DNA of 64,000 nucleotides from SZUA-547 sp963669265 (GTDB taxonomy: Bacteria; Pseudomonadota; Alphaproteobacteria; Rhodobacterales; Rhodobacteraceae), in assembly GCA_963669265.1 (NCBI GenBank), contig OY769916.1, positions 3,348,001-3,412,000 on the forward strand, written 5' to 3'. Shown piece after piece: positions 61,078-64,000 of this stretch. How positions within the stretch are numbered: the stretch's first letter is position 1; the number at the start of each line of letters is the position of its first letter. A program made the translations under genes and the position numbers. The notes under the pieces were generated by a model. The model saw nothing but the letters and a program-made list of their open reading frames with translations, did not search any database and was not told the DNA's origin.

Positions 61078-61116
61078 CCTGCGGCGGCGCCAATCTTCCT
61101 CGGGCGCCGCCGCAGG
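61078..61116 (+). terminator. Strong hairpin after the second tctC
   Basis: The arms CCTGCGGCGGCGCC and GGCGCCGCCGCAGG are perfect over 14 bases with an 11-base loop, followed by CTCTTTCTTC. The pyrimidine-rich tail makes termination or attenuation before the sulfatase gene likely. Confidence 0.7.
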
Positions 61117-61159
61117 CTCTTTCTTCAATGCACGAGATTCATAGAAGACGGACCCTGTC

Positions 61160-62704
61160 ATGACGCATAAGAAGCCGAATTTCCTGTTCATTCAGGCGGA
61201 CCAGATGGCCGCGCCCGCCATGCCGTTTCAGGGCAACAAGACGGTGAAGGCGCCAAACATGCAGCGCTTGGCGGACGAGGGCGTCGTTTTCGAGAATTGT
61301 TACTGCAATCTGCCGATGTGTGGTCCGTCGCGAGCCTCAATGCACGCGGGAAAACTGCCCTTCAACATCGAGATGTACGACAACGCCAGCGAGTTTCACT
61401 CGGCGATTCCGACCTTCGCGCATTACCTACGAACGCTGGGCTATCGGGTCGAGATGAGCGGCAAGATGCATTTTGTCGGCGCCGATCAACTGCACGGGTA
61501 TCATGCGCGCCATACGACAGAAATTTACCCCGCGAACTTCGCCTGGACGGTGGATTGGTCGAAGGGCTGCCACTATCGCCCGACTAACCTGACCATGGCG
61601 CCTGTGATCGAAAGCGGGCCCGCCGTTCGCACCCTGCAGATGGATTATGACGATGAGGTCGCGTTTCACGGCCGTCAGGCGATCTATGATCTCGCCCGCA
61701 AGAGCGACGGCGATCCCTGGTTCCTGACCGTCTCCTTCACCGAACCGCACTCGCCCTTCGTCATCGCCCAGGAGTACTGGGATCGCTACGACCATGATGA
61801 GATCGAGTCGCCTTCGGTGCCCGAAATCCCGCTGGACGAGAAGGATCACCTCAGCCGAAATCTGCATTACTGCCAGGGACGGCACGAGTTCACCGTAACC
61901 GAGGATCACAAGCGCAACGCCCGGCACGGCTATTACGCGATGATCTCTTTCATCGACGATAAAGTGGCGGAACTGCGCAAGACGTTGGAGGAGTGCGGCC
62001 TCGCGGAAGACACCATCACTATCCTGACCGCCGACCACGGCGACATGATGGGTGAGCGCGGGATGTGGTACAAGCAGCACTTCTTCGAATGGGCCTGCAA
62101 AGTCCCGTTCGTCATGCACTGCCCGGCCAAGTTCAATCCAGGCCGGGTGACGCAGAACGCTTCCCTGATCGATCTGACGCCTACGGTGCTGGATCTGGCC
62201 GCCGGCGGCGCATTCGATGGCTATGTCGGCGATCCGATCGACGGCAAGTCCCTGGTGCCTGGCCTTGAGGGGCGGGCGGAGGATCTGGAGGACGTAATCA
62301 TCTCAGAGTTCGCCGCCGACGGCTCCACCGGCCCCAGCCGCATGGTCAAAAAAGGCTCCTGGAAGTACATGTATCTCGAAGGCGTGGATGAGCTACTCTT
62401 CAATGTCGACGACGACCCACGCGAAGTAGAGAATCGGATCGACAGCCCGGACTGCACCGAGCTCGCCGCCAATTTGCGGGCGATCGCGCTGGAGAACTGG
62501 GACCCTGAAGAGCTGAGAGTCCGGATCCGCAAGGATCAGGAACGGCGCCTGTTGATCCACAATGCGACGGGCGGGGAGCCGACCTGGGTCAACATCGTCC
62601 GCACCAACGACAACGAACGGTACATCCGCAACGCCGGGGCGGCAGATACCAAGGCCAAAGCGCGGCTGCCATATGTTCCGCCGGCGCAGCCGGATAAGAT
62701 CTAG
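61160..62704 (+). CDS. Sulfatase, choline-sulfatase-like
   Basis: This 514-residue type I sulfatase carries the formylglycine signature at C54 (C-G-P-S-R-A-S), which needs a maturation enzyme encoded elsewhere. Metal and substrate motifs include Q-A-D-Q-M (D14), S-G-K-M-H-F-V-G-A-D-Q-L-H-G-Y (about 99-113) and T-A-D-H-G-D. The H-F-V-G-x-D-Q-L-H-G and I-Y-P-A-x-F-x-W-T segments resemble choline sulfatase BetC, but no betaine genes are adjacent. No signal peptide is seen, so it is probably cytoplasmic and acts on a sulfate ester brought in by the TTT system. Confidence 0.85.
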   Translation: MTHKKPNFLFIQADQMAAPAMPFQGNKTVKAPNMQRLADEGVVFENCYCNLPMCGPSRASMHAGKLPFNIEMYDNASEFHSAIPTFAHYLRTLGYRVEMSGKMHFVGADQLHGYHARHTTEIYPANFAWTVDWSKGCHYRPTNLTMAPVIESGPAVRTLQMDYDDEVAFHGRQAIYDLARKSDGDPWFLTVSFTEPHSPFVIAQEYWDRYDHDEIESPSVPEIPLDEKDHLSRNLHYCQGRHEFTVTEDHKRNARHGYYAMISFIDDKVAELRKTLEECGLAEDTITILTADHGDMMGERGMWYKQHFFEWACKVPFVMHCPAKFNPGRVTQNASLIDLTPTVLDLAAGGAFDGYVGDPIDGKSLVPGLEGRAEDLEDVIISEFAADGSTGPSRMVKKGSWKYMYLEGVDELLFNVDDDPREVENRIDSPDCTELAANLRAIALENWDPEELRVRIRKDQERRLLIHNATGGEPTWVNIVRTNDNERYIRNAGAADTKAKARLPYVPPAQPDKI

Positions 62705-63067
62705 GCGGTCAGGCCGTCTTGTCTTGCAATTGACGTCACGGACGAGCCAACCACATAGGTTGGCTCGTCAGTTGTGTATGTTGAAATACATTCCGGAGAT
62801 GTCAGGTGCATTCAGGGACCAAAAAGCTCCAATTGAGAGCAAGCTTGGTCTCTGTGTCGAAACAATCGCCTACGCTTTGAACCGGCTCTGCGCCACCAAG
62901 CAGAGTTCATCTCAATGAAAGGATGGCGCATATGATTTGGGGCGCAGGGGGCTAATGGTCGCCAATTCGCGACCGAGGCCCAGTGAGATGTCGCAATTGG
63001 CAATCACGTTGGGCGAGCCGTTGGTCCGATGGATCACCAATCCGCGTCCCCCTCCAACAGGACCCCG
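62705..63067. other. Intergenic stretch without a supported gene
   Basis: This is a 363-base interval between the sulfatase and the convergent RTX gene. It contains the hairpin at 62741-62769. A 46-codon plus-strand frame (62778-62918) has no ribosome binding site and no recognisable features, so I do not call it. Nothing else stands out. Confidence 0.5.
62741..62769. terminator. Hairpin downstream of the sulfatase gene
   Basis: The arms GACGAGCCAACC and GGTTGGCTCGTC are perfect over 12 bases with loop ACATA. It lies 36 bases after the sulfatase stop. There is no clear T-tract, so termination strength is uncertain; it could serve the convergent genes on both strands. Confidence 0.6.
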
Positions 63068-64000
63068 TCACGCGATTGGGCCCACTTCGGCGAACCCATC
63101 TTCCCGCTCAGCTGCGATAAGGTTTGTGCTGTTCAGATCAGCGGCGCTGACGCCGAGCAACGTTATGGAACTGTCCGGCGCGTAGTCGATCCTCACACCC
63201 TCGGCGGTGTCCGTCAGGCTTGCGAAAAGATCCGGGGCCGGATCGCCAATTTCGTATTCGACATAAACGTAGTCCAAGAATGGATCAAAATCGTGGATGG
63301 TATCGTGGCCATCGCCCACCGCGCCGCCGGCTCGGAGCGCGAACAAGGCGCCGTCTGCCCCGTCGCCCAGCCAAATCTGATCATCGCCAACCCAACCTGC
63401 AACAAGGTCATCGCCCGCGCCTGCGTCGATAAAATCGTCGCCCTCCGCGCTATAGATCAAGTCGCCTCCGCCTCCGCCGAGAACCGTGTCGTCGCCAGCG
63501 CCCGCGCCAATGAAATCCGCTCCCTCGCCGCCGTCTATGGTCACGGCGTTCTGTGCACTGGTGAGGTCGAGAAGATCGTCGAAACTCGTTCCAATGAGCC
63601 CTTCGATCCCTTCAAGCACATCGCCTTCGCTGCTGATGACAGAGGGTGGCGAACTGCTGAAGTCATCATGATAGACTTCTACGAAGGACGTTTTCGCCGA
63701 GAAATCCACGGTGTCGAATCCGGCTCCGCCATCGAGGAGATCTCCGCCGGCAGACCAGATCAACAGGTCGTCGCCGCCGAGCGCGCGGATTACGTCGGAA
63801 TCCGCGGTCCCGGTTAGAATGTCGGCGCCCTCAGTTCCATAGATGGTCTGATCGGCCACCGTGACCGTGCCGAAGAAAACCGTGTTGTCAGTCTCGTCGC
63901 TTTCGCCGACGGCGTTCTCAGCATCCGCCCGGATGGCGATGTAATACTCGTCGGGCGCAACGCCCTCTGGGGCTGCAAAGCTCAGACTCTGGAGCGTCGA
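63068..64000 (-). CDS. RTX calcium-binding protein with CARDB-like domain (partial, N terminus outside window)
   Basis: The frame is open from the right edge of the window to a TGA at 63068, giving at least 310 residues; the true start lies beyond 64000. A GTG at 63859 is only an internal codon. The outermost residues (Y-Y-I-A-I-R-A-D-A-E-N, E-S-D-E-T-D-N-T) look like the end of a CARDB adhesion-type domain. Then come nonapeptide-like RTX repeats (G-G-A-G-F-D-T-V-D, G-G-E-G-A-D-F-I, G-A-G-D-D-T-V-L-G-G-G-G-G-D-L-I) that fold on Ca2+. Such proteins are usually exported by a type I system, whose signal is C-terminal; no exporter is in view. Confidence 0.82.
   Translation of the reverse strand, partial: STLQSLSFAAPEGVAPDEYYIAIRADAENAVGESDETDNTVFFGTVTVADQTIYGTEGADILTGTADSDVIRALGGDDLLIWSAGGDLLDGGAGFDTVDFSAKTSFVEVYHDDFSSSPPSVISSEGDVLEGIEGLIGTSFDDLLDLTSAQNAVTIDGGEGADFIGAGAGDDTVLGGGGGDLIYSAEGDDFIDAGAGDDLVAGWVGDDQIWLGDGADGALFALRAGGAVGDGHDTIHDFDPFLDYVYVEYEIGDPAPDLFASLTDTAEGVRIDYAPDSSITLLGVSAADLNSTNLIAAEREDGFAEVGPIA

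Noticed and set aside
62741..62769. Inverted repeat read as an insertion-sequence end
   Set aside because: A single compact hairpin with a five-base loop, no transposase and no second copy; better explained as a transcript-end structure.
62778..62918. 46-codon plus-strand frame after the sulfatase hairpin
   Set aside because: No ribosome binding site, no family resemblance, and the length is expected by chance.

Overview
The window looks like chromosomal DNA from a free-living, metabolically versatile alphaproteobacterium, plausibly a marine or saline facultative anaerobe. This is inferred from the GC-rich sequence (roughly 60-65% by eye), a TMAO-respiration operon, and a dense series of high-affinity uptake systems (sugar ABC, taurine/nitrate-type ABC, TRAP, two TTT systems), each attached to its own catabolic genes and regulator. 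I saw no tRNA, rRNA, CRISPR array, transposase or phage gene.

Layout. 1-5.9 kb is an accessory segment: two small secreted proteins of unknown function, then one very large broken gene (1382-5826) that once encoded a polymorphic toxin of about 1480 residues ending in a WHH-type HNH nuclease domain. It is now cut by five in-frame stops and two frameshifts. 5.9-10.5 kb is a torECAD operon (TMAO reductase) with a divergent Crp/Fnr regulator and a perfect TTGAT-N4-ATCAA box between them. 11.7-27.6 kb is a sugar-acid island: a LacI regulator with two operators, two tandem sugar ABC importers, then an enolase-superfamily dehydratase, GntR regulator, PdxA-like dehydrogenase, ketoglutarate-semialdehyde-type dehydrogenase, FAH-fold AraD1/GguC-type protein, a beta-propeller protein and an SMP-30 lactonase. 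Together they suggest lactone to acid to 2-keto-3-deoxy acid to 2-oxoglutarate.

27.8-35.9 kb (minus strand) is an operon for an unknown acid or amine: NMT1-type binding protein, two different permeases, an ATPase, CoA ligase, ketopantoate-reductase-like enzyme and class V aminotransferase-fold enzyme, with a GntR regulator upstream. 36-44.5 kb is the unit I find most novel: a GntR regulator, a minus-strand nitroreductase/RutE-like - TRAP - intradiol dioxygenase operon, a divergent YciI - malonyl-CoA decarboxylase operon and a separate homocitrate/isopropylmalate-synthase-like gene. All appear tied together by three copies of one palindrome (AATATCGATATT, one with a single mismatch).

44.8-54.8 kb is a translationally coupled plus-strand operon: GntR, a dihydroxyphthalate-decarboxylase-like protein, a TTT transporter, an LVIVD protein, an OsmC protein, a two-subunit molybdenum hydroxylase and a fumarylpyruvate-hydrolase-like enzyme. 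This suggests uptake and ring hydroxylation of an aromatic or N-heterocyclic acid. 54.8-62.7 kb holds a second TTT system split around a ROK regulator, with a metallophosphoesterase fusion on one side and a choline-sulfatase-like sulfatase on the other. The right edge is an RTX/CARDB protein whose N terminus lies outside the window. Strong hairpins follow five of the six solute-binding-protein genes, probably setting binding-protein excess.
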